Part shown: positions 15,401-23,442 of the stretch, one piece after another
Layout: each line of letters opens with the position of its first letter
Position numbering within the stretch: position 1 is the stretch's first letter
NCBI GenBank assembly: GCA_016720545.1
Contig: JADKKK010000009.1
Span: 186,001 to 250,000, forward strand
Direction of reading: 5' to 3'
DNA length: 64,000 nt
Source: Myxococcales bacterium
GTDB lineage: Bacteria; Myxococcota_A; Polyangia; Polyangiales; Polyangiaceae
The notes under the pieces: generated by a model
The model's database searches: none
Told to the model about the DNA's origin: nothing
The model's input: only the letters and a program-made list of their open reading frames with translations
Translations under genes and position numbers: made by a program

Positions 15401-16077
15401 GGCGTCCTCGTGGACCGCGGCGAGGGCAGGGGCAGCAGGTGTCCCGAGCGCATCGCCTTGGTCGCCAGGTAGGCCTCGTTGTGCTGGCCGGGGGCGATGG
15501 CGTGGGGCACGCGAGAGGTGACCGCCATGCCGTGGCGCTGCAGGCCGAGCACCTTCGCGGGGTTGTTGGTGAGCAGGTCGACCGAGCGGACCCCGAGCGT
15601 GCGCAGGAGGGCCGCCGCCACGCCGTAGTCGCGGAGGTCGTCCTGGAAGCCGAGGGCGAGGTTGGCGTCCACGGTGTCGAGGCCCTGCTCCTGTTGGAGC
15701 TTGTACGCACGGATTTTGTTCGCCAAGCCGATGCCGCGACCCTCCTGGCGGAGGTAGAGGACGATGCCCTGGTTGGCCGCGCCCACGAGCTCGAGCCCGC
15801 GCTCGAGCTGCTCGCGGCAGTCGCAGCGGAGCGAGCTCATGATGTCGCCCGTCAGGCACTCGGAGTGCAGCCGGGTCAGCACCTCCGTCGCCCCCCACAC
15901 GTCGCCGCGCACCATCGCGACGTGCTCGCGGTGCTCGCCCTCCGCCGAGAAGACGTAGATGCGGAAGTCGCCGAAGCGGGTCGGCAGAGCCGACATCGCC
16001 TCCACACGAACCCGCGGGGTTCGCGTGGCGTCGGAGCCGGCGGGGTGGAACATGTCGCTGGTCGTTCGCTGGGTCAT
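15397..16077 (-). CDS. ribA: GTP cyclohydrolase II RibA
   Basis: First enzyme of riboflavin synthesis, hydrolysing GTP to the diaminopyrimidine, formate and pyrophosphate. Zinc ligands are C74, C85 and C87 (HSECLTGD, LRCDCR); the catalytic region is YLRQEGRGIGLANKIRAY, followed by DTVDANLALGF and LLTNNPAK. At 226 residues it is a stand-alone RibA with no fused RibB domain. ATG 16077 is preceded by GAGGAC. It is the first gene of the ribA-DCC-TIGR01777-SRPBCC operon and follows a well-formed promoter. Being alone with three non-riboflavin genes, it looks like a regulated extra copy rather than the housekeeping rib operon. Confidence 0.94.
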   Translation of the reverse strand: MTQRTTSDMFHPAGSDATRTPRVRVEAMSALPTRFGDFRIYVFSAEGEHREHVAMVRGDVWGATEVLTRLHSECLTGDIMSSLRCDCREQLERGLELVGAANQGIVLYLRQEGRGIGLANKIRAYKLQQEQGLDTVDANLALGFQDDLRDYGVAAALLRTLGVRSVDLLTNNPAKVLGLQRHGMAVTSRVPHAIAPGQHNEAYLATKAMRSGHLLPLPSPRSTRTP

Positions 16078-16111
16078 GGCAAGTCCTCGATGGTTTGGTG
16101 TGTCGCTAGTC

Positions 16112-16139
16112 AGTGTAGGCTTTGCATAATGTTTGTCAA
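16112..16139 (-). promoter_or_regulatory. Sigma70-type promoter of the ribA operon
   Basis: On the minus strand a perfect -35 TTGACA (16134-16139) is followed after 16 bases by TACACT (16112-16117) as -10. The latter is 35 bases upstream of the ribA start. The patch is AT-rich compared with its surroundings, which supports a promoter. Confidence 0.6.
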
Positions 16140-16149
16140 GGCCTGTCGA
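16123..16149 (-). promoter_or_regulatory. Tandem TnnACA half-sites over the ribA -35 (CarH/LitR-like operator)
   Basis: Read on the minus strand there are TCGACA (from 16149), TTGACA (from 16139, which is also the -35) and the weaker TATGCA (from 16128), spaced 10 and 11 bases. Tandem ~11-bp repeats of the form nnTnnACAnnn, one over the -35, are the described operator of B12-dependent photoreceptors CarH/LitR. No such regulator gene is visible in the window, so this is a tentative call. Confidence 0.35.
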
Positions 16150-16230
16150 AGAGGGGCGACCAACCCACGGAGCCCCACGCATGCGCTAGGCCTTGCCGCC
16201 AGCCGTCCACCACCCCACGCTCGGTCCCGC

Positions 16231-17535
16231 ATGAAGAAGCCGCTCCTCTCCGCGCTGCCACAAGGCTTCCGCGAGCGAACCTGGGTCACCGCGCGCCTCG
16301 CCGCGCGGCTCGGCGTCGCGGCGGCGAAGGCCAACCTCGGCATCGCGTCCGCCGAGGGAGACGAGGGGGCCGCGGTCGCGCGCGCGGAGGAGCTCGTCGG
16401 TCAGATGGGCTCGTTGAAGGGGCTCGCGATGAAGATCGGTCAGATGGCGAGCTACCTCCCGGGCTCCATGCCCCCGGCGGCCCAGCGCGTGCTCTCGAGC
16501 CTCCAGGCGAGCACGGTCGCGCTCGAGTACGAGGTCGTCGCCGCGGAGATCGAGCGCGAGCTCGGCGCGCCCCCGCACGAGGCCTTCGAGTCGTTCGACC
16601 GTGAGGCGTTCGCCGCCGCCTCGATCGGGCAAGTGCATCGCGCCCGACACGACGGCACCGACGTCGTGGTGAAGGTGCAATATCCAGGGATCGAAGAGGT
16701 CATTCGCGGCGATCTGAAGACCGTCGGTGCGCTCGCCACGCTCTCGACCGTCGGGTCGAAGGCCGACGGGGCCGCCCTCGCGGGCGAGCTGCGCGCGCGC
16801 CTGCTCGAGGAGTGCGACTACCGCATCGAGGCGAGAAACCAGCGCATCTTCGCCGCCGCGCTCGCGCGGGTGCCGGGCGCGCAGGTGCCGAGGGTGATCG
16901 CGGAGAAGAGCTCCCGGCGGGTCCTCACGAGCGAGCACGCGCCGGGACGCCGCTTCCAGCAGCTGGTCGACACGTCCACGCAGGAGGAGCGCGACCGCGC
17001 CGGAGCCCGCGTCTACGAAGGCTGCTTCCGCCCCCTCTTTCAACACGGCCTCTTCAACGCCGATCCGCACCCCGGCAACTACCTCTTCGGTGACGACACC
17101 GTGACCTTCCTCGACTTCGGCTGCGCGCGCGCCTTCGACGTCGACTTCATCGACCGCTGGAAGACCCTCGCGCGTGCCGTCACCGATCGCGACCGCGCCG
17201 CGTTCCCCGAGGCCCTCTGCGCTGCCGGGTTCGCGTCGATGGACGACAAACGCTTCGACTGGGACGCGCAGTGGGAGGCCACGAGCCTCCTCTACCGACC
17301 CATGATCGAGCCCGACTTCCGCTTCACCGGCGAGTTCGTCCGCCAGACCTACGACGCCTTGATGTTTCAGAACCCCAACAAGTTCCGTATGTCGATGCCC
17401 CCCGAGTGGCTCTTCCTGAACCGACTTCAGTGGGGGATTTTCGCCATCCTCGCCGACCTCCGCGCCGGCCCGGGGGTGTACGAGCTGTGGCGCGAGGTCA
17501 TCGAGTCGAAGACAGAGCCCGTCGCGCTCGCGTGA
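16231..17535 (+). CDS. ABC1/AarF/UbiB family atypical kinase
   Basis: A 434-residue protein of the UbiB/ADCK family, which supports quinone synthesis and lipid homeostasis through an ATPase activity. The KxGQ motif that covers the active site is KIGQM (~68-72); AAASIGQVHRA is the Ala-rich nucleotide loop; VVVKVQYPG carries the ATP-binding Lys; NADPHPGNYLF and VTFLDFGCARAF form the catalytic and metal-binding segments. No C-terminal membrane helices are seen, as in soluble members. ATG 16231 lies 153 bases from the divergent ribA start. It is a single gene, followed at 48 bases by the CXXCH lipoprotein. Confidence 0.93.
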   Translation: MKKPLLSALPQGFRERTWVTARLAARLGVAAAKANLGIASAEGDEGAAVARAEELVGQMGSLKGLAMKIGQMASYLPGSMPPAAQRVLSSLQASTVALEYEVVAAEIERELGAPPHEAFESFDREAFAAASIGQVHRARHDGTDVVVKVQYPGIEEVIRGDLKTVGALATLSTVGSKADGAALAGELRARLLEECDYRIEARNQRIFAAALARVPGAQVPRVIAEKSSRRVLTSEHAPGRRFQQLVDTSTQEERDRAGARVYEGCFRPLFQHGLFNADPHPGNYLFGDDTVTFLDFGCARAFDVDFIDRWKTLARAVTDRDRAAFPEALCAAGFASMDDKRFDWDAQWEATSLLYRPMIEPDFRFTGEFVRQTYDALMFQNPNKFRMSMPPEWLFLNRLQWGIFAILADLRAGPGVYELWREVIESKTEPVALA

Positions 17536-17582
17536 GCCTCACGCGCCGCGACGCGCGGACCCCGATCGCGTATGCTCACGGA

Positions 17583-18776
17583 ATGAGACGCGCCGCCCTG
17601 CTCGCCGTCGCGCTCGTCGCGGCCCTCGCGGCCAGCGAGGTCGGGTGTTCCGCGGCGGCTGCTCCCGGCCCGCCTGCCCCGCGGCCGCTCACGGCGGACG
17701 TCGGGGTCCACGACGTGTCGTTCCTCTATCCGCTGCCTGCTCAGGCGCAGCGCACGTCGCTGCTAGGGGCTGCGTCGGCGGGTGAGCGCGGTCCGCTCTT
17801 GCCGAACGATCTGTACGGCGGGCTCCCGCCCCTCGATTTGCTCACGCCGAACCTCCAGAGCTACCACTTGTTTCGTGTGGTCGCCGTGCGGCTCGACCCC
17901 TGCTTCCCCGGCCTCGGCGTGCCGGACGAGGCGTCGTGCAAGAACCAGCTCCGCCTCGTGATGCAGCCGGTGGTGCCCCAGGTGGGCACGCAGGCGCTCA
18001 CCACCGCCGACACCGCGCTCCACTTGTTTTACTCGCTCACGCGCGTCGAGCTCGCCGACATCCTCGCGCAGCTCGTGGAGCTCCGCCGCGCCTCGGGCGC
18101 GGTCGACGGGCCGGTGGGTGTGCACCCGGCGCTGGCTCGCGAGGGCGTGGAGGGCGCCTTCGCGCGCGGCGCGCGCGCGCTGCTCCTTGGCCACGCGGGC
18201 CGCGACAACCTCACCCGAATCACGTTCATGGCGCTCGAGCAGGTGGGGCAGGCGTGGCGCTTCGGCGGCTTCGAGGTGGAGGCCGGGGCGCTCCGGCCGA
18301 TGACCATCCCCCTCGTCGGTGTAAAAGAGCAGACCTTTCAGAATCTCGACCTGAAGGGGCACACGTTCGAGCGCGCGGCCACCTACCCGGCCTCCCCCTC
18401 CGAGGACGATCTCCGGCTGCTGCTCGATCCGAAGGCGCTCGAGGCCGCGGGCCCGGCCGAGCGCCTCGTCGCGTACAGGCACGCGCTCCGCATCGAGAAC
18501 CCCACCGCGCACTCCCCCGACACCATCGATTGCGCGACCTGCCACGTCGCCTCGGCGGCGCGGCGCTACGCCGAGCTCACGTACGGGCTCTCCGCGACCG
18601 GGCCGGAGCGCTACCTCCACCCCGCGGGGCTCCCGCTCTCGGGCGCCACCCCGGCCGCCACGAACGAGCTCCGCGCCTTCGGCTACTTTGGAGTCCAGCC
18701 CTCGGTGAGCCCCCGGGTAGTGAATGAGACCGCCGAGGTGGTCCTCCGCGTGAACGCCACCGTGCGCACGCGCTGA
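17583..18776 (+). CDS. Lipoprotein with a CXXCH motif
   Basis: A 397-residue protein with a signal peptide and lipobox (EVGC, C22). No known domain is recognised. It has a central conserved-looking block (SYHLFRVVAVRLDPCFPG), a Cys pair (CFPG..., SCKNQLRL) and, near residue 317, CATCHVASA, a C-x2-C-H motif that could bind one c-type heme or a metal. The surrounding IENPTAHSPDTIDCATCHVA resembles the CXXCH segment of other myxobacterial surface proteins. Similar CXXCH lipoproteins occur at 24675 and 26378. The start is ATG 17583. Heme attachment is plausible because the mature protein would be periplasmic or outer-membrane bound, but is unproven. Confidence 0.82.
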   Translation: MRRAALLAVALVAALAASEVGCSAAAAPGPPAPRPLTADVGVHDVSFLYPLPAQAQRTSLLGAASAGERGPLLPNDLYGGLPPLDLLTPNLQSYHLFRVVAVRLDPCFPGLGVPDEASCKNQLRLVMQPVVPQVGTQALTTADTALHLFYSLTRVELADILAQLVELRRASGAVDGPVGVHPALAREGVEGAFARGARALLLGHAGRDNLTRITFMALEQVGQAWRFGGFEVEAGALRPMTIPLVGVKEQTFQNLDLKGHTFERAATYPASPSEDDLRLLLDPKALEAAGPAERLVAYRHALRIENPTAHSPDTIDCATCHVASAARRYAELTYGLSATGPERYLHPAGLPLSGATPAATNELRAFGYFGVQPSVSPRVVNETAEVVLRVNATVRTR

Positions 18777-18891
18777 GCCGCGGGGGTGCGTCTTGGCGCG
18801 CGGCGAGCCGCCGTGTGCCCGGCCCCCGCCGCTCGCGGGCGCCCCCGGCGCGGTCTCGCCCCGCGGGCCCGAACGGTGATACGCCTGTCTC

Positions 18892-19324
18892 ATGGCCATG
18901 AAGACCTCGCGCCCGCTCATCGTCTCCGTCGCGCTCGCCGCGCTCGCCGCGCTCGCGCTCTCTGGTCGCGTGCGCGCCCAAGCTCTCGACGCCCCTGGCC
19001 GACATCCCGAAGCTCACCTCGCTCGACGCCGTGATGGACAACCAGTCGACCATCGCCGATCCGCAGTGGGGCAAGATCGGCGCGGCGAGCTACACCGACG
19101 GGGACTACACGGCGTTTGGCGCCGTCGCCGAGCGCATTCAGGTGACCAGCCTCAAGATCAAGGACTTCTCGAAGGGCCCCGAGTTCGACGCCCTCGCCAT
19201 GAAGCTGAACGAGAAGGCGAAGGCGCTCGGCGCCGCCTCGATCGCCAAAGACGCGAAGGCCGCCGGGGCGGCGCTCGGCGAGATGAAGGCGACGTGCAAG
19301 GAGTGCCACTCGAAGTTCAAGTGA
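18892..19324 (+). pseudogene. Cytochrome c'-like lipoprotein, frameshifted in the signal peptide
   Basis: The ATG at 18892 begins a good signal peptide (MAMKTSRPLIVSVALAALA) but in a different frame from the mature part. Removing a single base in the TCTCT run near 18960 restores a perfect lipobox (LLVACAPKL) and joins it to the downstream frame. That frame runs as a helical ~105-residue protein ending CKECHSKFK, the C-terminal heme motif position typical of cytochrome c' type four-helix cytochromes. The downstream part could still be read from GTG 19031 but would lack an export signal. The break may be a real mutation or a sequencing error. Confidence 0.65.
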
Positions 19325-19356
19325 CCGCGCGACAGCGCGCTAACTTTAGCGTGCCC

Positions 19357-20121
19357 ATGAAGTTCACCGACCTCGACCGCCGCATGCGGGTCTTCGAGAC
19401 CGCCCACGACCACTGCGTGCTCCCCGGCGTGCACATGGTGGCGCGCATCGACGGGCGCTCGTTCTCGCACCTCACGCGCGTCGCGCAAAAGTTCGACGCG
19501 CCGTACGACCTCCGGTTTCGTGACTGCATGGTCGCGACGCTGGTGCACCTCGCGACCGCGACCGGCTTCTCCGTGCTGTACGGGTACACGCAGAGCGACG
19601 AGCTCTCGCTGCTCTTCCGCCGCGACGAGGCGCTCTTCGGGCGCAAGCTCCGGAAGCTCCTCAGCGTGCTCGCGGGCGAGGCCAGCGCGAAGTTCTCGCT
19701 CGAGCTCGGCGCGCTCGGCGCCTTCGACGCGCGCATCTCGCAGCTGCCGCGCGACGAGGACGTGGTCGACTACTTTCGGTGGCGCCACGAGGACGCGGCC
19801 CGCAATGCGCTCAACGGGCACGCGTACTGGCTGCTGCGAGGGCAGGGGCTCGACGATCACGCGGCGACCTTGCGCCTGCGCGGCGCCTCGGTCGCCGATC
19901 GTAACGAGCTGCTCTTCCGCCACGGGGTGAACTTCAACGACGTGCCCGCGTGGCAGCGCCGAGGCAGCGCCGTTCGGTGGGTGTCGGTCGCGGAGCCCGG
20001 CCTCGATCCTCGCACGGGAGAGGCGACGGTCACCGAGCGCCGTCGCCTGATCGTCGACCACGACTTGCCCATGAAAGACGACTACGACGCGCTCGTCCGC
20101 GGCATCGTCACTGCGCAGTAG
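19357..20121 (+). CDS. Thg1-like protein (tRNA 3'-5' polymerase family)
   Basis: A 254-residue member of the tRNA-His guanylyltransferase superfamily, which adds nucleotides in the 3'-5' direction using a palm domain. The two-metal carboxylates are visible in ARIDGRSFSHL (D32) and YGYTQSDELSLLF (D81, E82). Family segments YFRWRHEDAARNALNGHAYW and FDARISQLP are also present. Bacterial relatives (TLPs) mostly repair truncated tRNA 5' ends rather than adding G-1 to tRNA-His. The start is ATG 19357, just after an AT-rich stretch. No tRNA gene is seen nearby. Confidence 0.9.
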   Translation: MKFTDLDRRMRVFETAHDHCVLPGVHMVARIDGRSFSHLTRVAQKFDAPYDLRFRDCMVATLVHLATATGFSVLYGYTQSDELSLLFRRDEALFGRKLRKLLSVLAGEASAKFSLELGALGAFDARISQLPRDEDVVDYFRWRHEDAARNALNGHAYWLLRGQGLDDHAATLRLRGASVADRNELLFRHGVNFNDVPAWQRRGSAVRWVSVAEPGLDPRTGEATVTERRRLIVDHDLPMKDDYDALVRGIVTAQ

Positions 20122-20529
20122 TCAGCGGCTCGACTCGAGCCTCGCGAGCAGCGTCGCCGGCGGGAGCACCTCGAAGCCGAGGTCGCTCGGGTAGTCGCGT
20201 AGGTTGCCGGTGATGACGGCGTCGGCGTGGCTAGCCAGGGCGACCTCCACGAACATCCGATCGTCCGGGTCTAGCAGCGGGCCGGGCCACGCCGGCACGT
20301 GGGCGATCGGGGGCGCTGCGAGGAGCTCGTCGAGGAGGCGCTCGCGCCGGGCGGGGTCGATCGGCCGAAATTTGGGCCGCGCGAGGACACTACGATACTC
20401 CGCGACGATCCGTGTATCATACAGAAATAGCGCGCCTCGCTCCAACAGCAGGTCGAGCGCGCGGGCCGGCACGCTGCCCGGGCGCAGCAGCGCCGAGACC
20501 ACGACGTTGGTGTCCACGACGACGCGCAT
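20122..20529 (-). CDS. PIN-domain RNase-like protein (putative toxin, TIGR00305 type)
   Basis: A 135-residue PIN domain. The acidic residues expected for the nuclease site are in VVVDTNVVVSALL (first Asp), AEYRSVL (Glu), DPDDRMFVEVAL and GNLRDYP. The pattern fits the TIGR00305 group of putative toxins. ATG 20529 is preferred over an upstream ATG at 20553. I see no partner antitoxin in the ~120 bases upstream, and downstream the Thg1-like gene converges with it, so it appears to be an orphan. Activity and target are not known. Confidence 0.82.
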   Translation of the reverse strand: MRVVVDTNVVVSALLRPGSVPARALDLLLERGALFLYDTRIVAEYRSVLARPKFRPIDPARRERLLDELLAAPPIAHVPAWPGPLLDPDDRMFVEVALASHADAVITGNLRDYPSDLGFEVLPPATLLARLESSR

Positions 20530-20650
20530 GCGCGTCGACCGTAGCTGGCGCATGGCGCCGGCGGGCGGGGCACGCGCAGGCGCAAAGAATGCGCGCGAGG
20601 GAGACGGCGGTCGCAGGAGCGCTCTCCGCGCTCGGTGCTACCGTTGGGAG

Positions 20651-22063
20651 ATGCACCGACCCCGCCTCGTCCTGCTCGCCTCGCTGATCCTTGGCTCCAC
20701 CTTCGGCTCGACCCTGCTCTATGCGCGCCCCGCCGCGGCGTGTGGCGGCTGCTTCATCCCGCCCGAGAACAACACCGTGGTCACCGACCACCGCATGATC
20801 CTGTCGGTCGCCCAAGGGCAGTCGACTCTCTACGACCAGATCCGCTACCAGGGCGCGCCCGAGTCGTTCGCGTGGGTCCTCCCCATCACCGGCGAGGCGC
20901 AGGTGGGCCTCTCGGCCGACGTGGTGTTCTCGGCCCTCGACGCGATGACCCAAGTCGCCGTGGTCGCGCCGCCCCGCAACTGTCCCCCGCCGCCCAACTG
21001 CGACGCGCTCGGGAAGAACGCCGCCGCCCCGTCGGCCGCAGGCGAGAGCGGCGGTGGCGGCGTCACGGTCACCAAGTCGGAGGTCGTCGGTCCGTACGAG
21101 ACCGTGCAGCTCCAGACGACCAACCCGCAAGCGCTGAATGACTGGCTCCAGGCCAACGGCTTCTCCCTCCCCAACGAGGTGAAGCCCGTCGTCGCGGCCT
21201 ACGTCCGGGAGAACTTCAACTTCCTCGCCATGAAGCTGCGGCCCGGCGCGACGGTGAAGTCCATGCGCCCCGTGCGCGTCACCACGGCGGGCTCCTCGGT
21301 GACCCTCCCGCTGCGCATGGTGGCGGCGGGGACCGGGGCCAAAGTGGGCATCTCCCTCTGGGTGCTCGGGCAGGGCCGCTACGAGCCCACGAACTTCCCC
21401 AAGTTCACGATCAAGTCCGAGGAACTTGCCTGGGACTGGGTCAAGAACGCCAGCAACTTCAAGGAGCTACGAGAGCAGAAGGCCGCGGCAGCGGGCGGGC
21501 GCGGGTGGGAGCTCGAGACCAGCCTCGCGCTCCCCGTGCAGCAGATCGACAGCGCCATCCGCAACGGGTTCTTTGGCGGCCCTGGCGGCCCCGGCGGTCC
21601 GCAGCCGCCGAGCGCCGACGGCGACTACACGCCCGTCCCTGCGGCCGGCGGGAAGCCGGCGAAGACCGCCGCCGAGGTGCGCGACGAGGACCTCGGCGTG
21701 CTGCTCGGGCGGGTCATTCCGGGCGCCGAGCTCCGCACGACGCGCCTGCGCGCCGACCTCGTGCAGGCCGCGCTCAACGAAGACCTCGTGCTCGCCGCGT
21801 CGGCCGATCAGAGCCAGCTCGGCAACACGCGCCAGGTGACCCGCGAGGTGAACGAGCCCGTGTGCCCCGTGTTCGACGGTTGCGACGTCGTGGGGCAGGC
21901 GCCACGCAGCGAAGCGGCCAACGGCGTGGGGTCCTCTTCCGCCGCGGCGCGGAGCAACTGCGCCACGTCGAGCGGGAACGTCTCCTCCGGGGGGGCGCTC
22001 TTCGCCGGCCTCGGCGCGCTTGGGCTCGTGCTCGGGCGCCTGCGCCGCCGTCGGTCCGCGTAG
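20651..22063 (+). CDS. DUF2330 protein with MYXO-CTERM-like tail
   Basis: A 470-residue exported protein. The signal peptide (ends ARPAAACGGCF) leads into the DUF2330 hallmark AACGGCFIPPENNTVVTDHR, followed by YQGAPESFAWVLPI. A Gly/Pro-rich segment (GGPGGPGGPQPP, about 315) and a CPVFDGC segment precede a C-terminal NCATSSG spacer, a hydrophobic stretch (GALFAGLGALGLVLG) and RLRRRR, which matches the layout of MYXO-CTERM surface-sorting tails. ATG 20651 follows TTGGGAG. The biochemical function of DUF2330 is unknown. Confidence 0.9.
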   Translation: MHRPRLVLLASLILGSTFGSTLLYARPAAACGGCFIPPENNTVVTDHRMILSVAQGQSTLYDQIRYQGAPESFAWVLPITGEAQVGLSADVVFSALDAMTQVAVVAPPRNCPPPPNCDALGKNAAAPSAAGESGGGGVTVTKSEVVGPYETVQLQTTNPQALNDWLQANGFSLPNEVKPVVAAYVRENFNFLAMKLRPGATVKSMRPVRVTTAGSSVTLPLRMVAAGTGAKVGISLWVLGQGRYEPTNFPKFTIKSEELAWDWVKNASNFKELREQKAAAAGGRGWELETSLALPVQQIDSAIRNGFFGGPGGPGGPQPPSADGDYTPVPAAGGKPAKTAAEVRDEDLGVLLGRVIPGAELRTTRLRADLVQAALNEDLVLAASADQSQLGNTRQVTREVNEPVCPVFDGCDVVGQAPRSEAANGVGSSSAAARSNCATSSGNVSSGGALFAGLGALGLVLGRLRRRRSA

Positions 22064-22218
22064 CCCGGCCATGAGAGCCCCGCCACACCAAGCTGCCGTC
22101 GGCGCGGTGCCGAGGCGCACCTCGCTGGAGTGTGACGCGGCTGCGTCGACGCGACAAAAAGCCGGAACACGTCACGCGGTCGCTCGACGCGTGCGGTATC
22201 CCGTGAGACGTTCGGGCC

Positions 22219-23118
22219 ATGAAGAGGGTGGGGTTCTCGTTGGCCGCGGTGGTGGCGCTGGCGTGGCTATGGGCGTGCTCTACGGAGAGCGAGGCCCCGC
22301 CGGCAGCGCCGGACGCCGCGCCACGGCCGACGAGCCCGCCCGTCCCGTCGTCCTCGAGTGACGGTGCGATCTCGCTGGCGGACGCGGCGGCGCCCACCGA
22401 CGCGGCCCTCCCCACGGATGCGGCCACACTCGCGGACGCCCCCGCCGATGCGCCCACGGACGCGGGCCCCCCAGATGCGGGCGACGACGCGTCCGATGCT
22501 GCGGCCCCGCCCATCCCCGTCGCGCTCGGGGCGGACAACGTCCTGCGCGGCCACGTGCATGGCACCTTCACCCATGACTGGCGGGGCGTCATCCGCTTGT
22601 CCGCGTCTGCCGCCGCGTGCCCTGCCCCTGCCCCCGCCGGCACGCCGATCACCGTCAGCAACGGCGCCCGGTGCTGCGTCTGGCGTGGCGCCTTCGCGGC
22701 GACCTCGGTCGCGAACATCCCCGTGGAGCTCGACCTCACGACCCGCGCGGGCACCCTCGCCGGCTCGCCCATGGGCGTGTACTCCGGCCCGCCACCCGAC
22801 GCGAGCGGAGCCTTTCGCCACACGGTCTCGCCTTCGACCTTTCACCTCACGAACGGGTGGAAGGCCACGGAGGCGATCGGGGACTTGATCGGAGAGTCCT
22901 CGGCGCTCGTCGCCGAGTCCCGCGACTACTTCACGCTCATCGCCAGCGGCGCGATGCGCGAGGTGCTCATTTCGTTGAGCAGCGCGGAGGTGCAGTGGAA
23001 CCCCACCGCCGGGACGTTCCGCATCCGCGACACGCACCAGGTGACGCCCGGCACCGCCGGCACGTGCGGTGCGGAGACCGCCGCGGCGACCGCGAGCTTC
23101 CTCCTCACCAGTCCCTGA
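22219..23118 (+). CDS. Hypothetical lipoprotein with Asp/Ala/Pro-rich linker
   Basis: A 299-residue lipoprotein (lipobox LWAC, C20). Residues ~21-100 are a low-complexity Asp/Ala/Pro/Thr linker with repeated DAA/TDA units, typical of myxobacterial cell-surface proteins. The C-terminal ~190 residues form a beta-rich domain with NGARCCVWRGAF, a paired cysteine, and VTPGTAGTCGAET near the end. No family is recognised. The gene stands alone, followed by a 324-base intergenic region. Confidence 0.75.
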   Translation: MKRVGFSLAAVVALAWLWACSTESEAPPAAPDAAPRPTSPPVPSSSSDGAISLADAAAPTDAALPTDAATLADAPADAPTDAGPPDAGDDASDAAAPPIPVALGADNVLRGHVHGTFTHDWRGVIRLSASAAACPAPAPAGTPITVSNGARCCVWRGAFAATSVANIPVELDLTTRAGTLAGSPMGVYSGPPPDASGAFRHTVSPSTFHLTNGWKATEAIGDLIGESSALVAESRDYFTLIASGAMREVLISLSSAEVQWNPTAGTFRIRDTHQVTPGTAGTCGAETAAATASFLLTSP

Positions 23119-23442
23119 GGGCGCGAAGGCAGATCGAGCGCTCGCGCTCCACGAACCTCGGTCGAGGCGTCGTCGCCGCCTCGTGTGCACGCTCTCGCCG
23201 GAGCGCGCGGGGCGGCGCGTCCGGCGGGGAGCACGCGACCACGTCGGCGAGCGCGCGAAGAAGCGCTCGGGGGCGTGCAGTGGAGGCGCGCGAGGTGCTG
23301 GCGGAGCATGGGCACATCGGGCCCCGGCCGCGCGCCGCCGTCAACGGGTGGTGCAGAATCGATCCATCCTGGGGCGAAAATTCCGCTGTCAACACATCCA
23401 AGTTGACCTTGCGCAGGTCGACCTATCGACTAGACGTACCCC
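23119..23442. other. Intergenic region with inverted repeat upstream of the lipoprotein series
   Basis: No coding frame looks real here. Close to the next gene is a perfect 6-bp inverted repeat GTCAAC-N8-GTTGAC (23388-23407). Its right half overlaps TTGACC (23403-23408), a possible -35; TATCGA 15 bases on is only a weak -10. The patch from 23375 to 23395 is less GC-rich than its surroundings. It is a candidate promoter/operator for the lipoprotein genes that follow. Confidence 0.35.

Noticed and set aside
20530..20650. An antitoxin gene upstream of the PIN-domain gene
   Set aside because: No frame of suitable length with a start signal is present in the gap.
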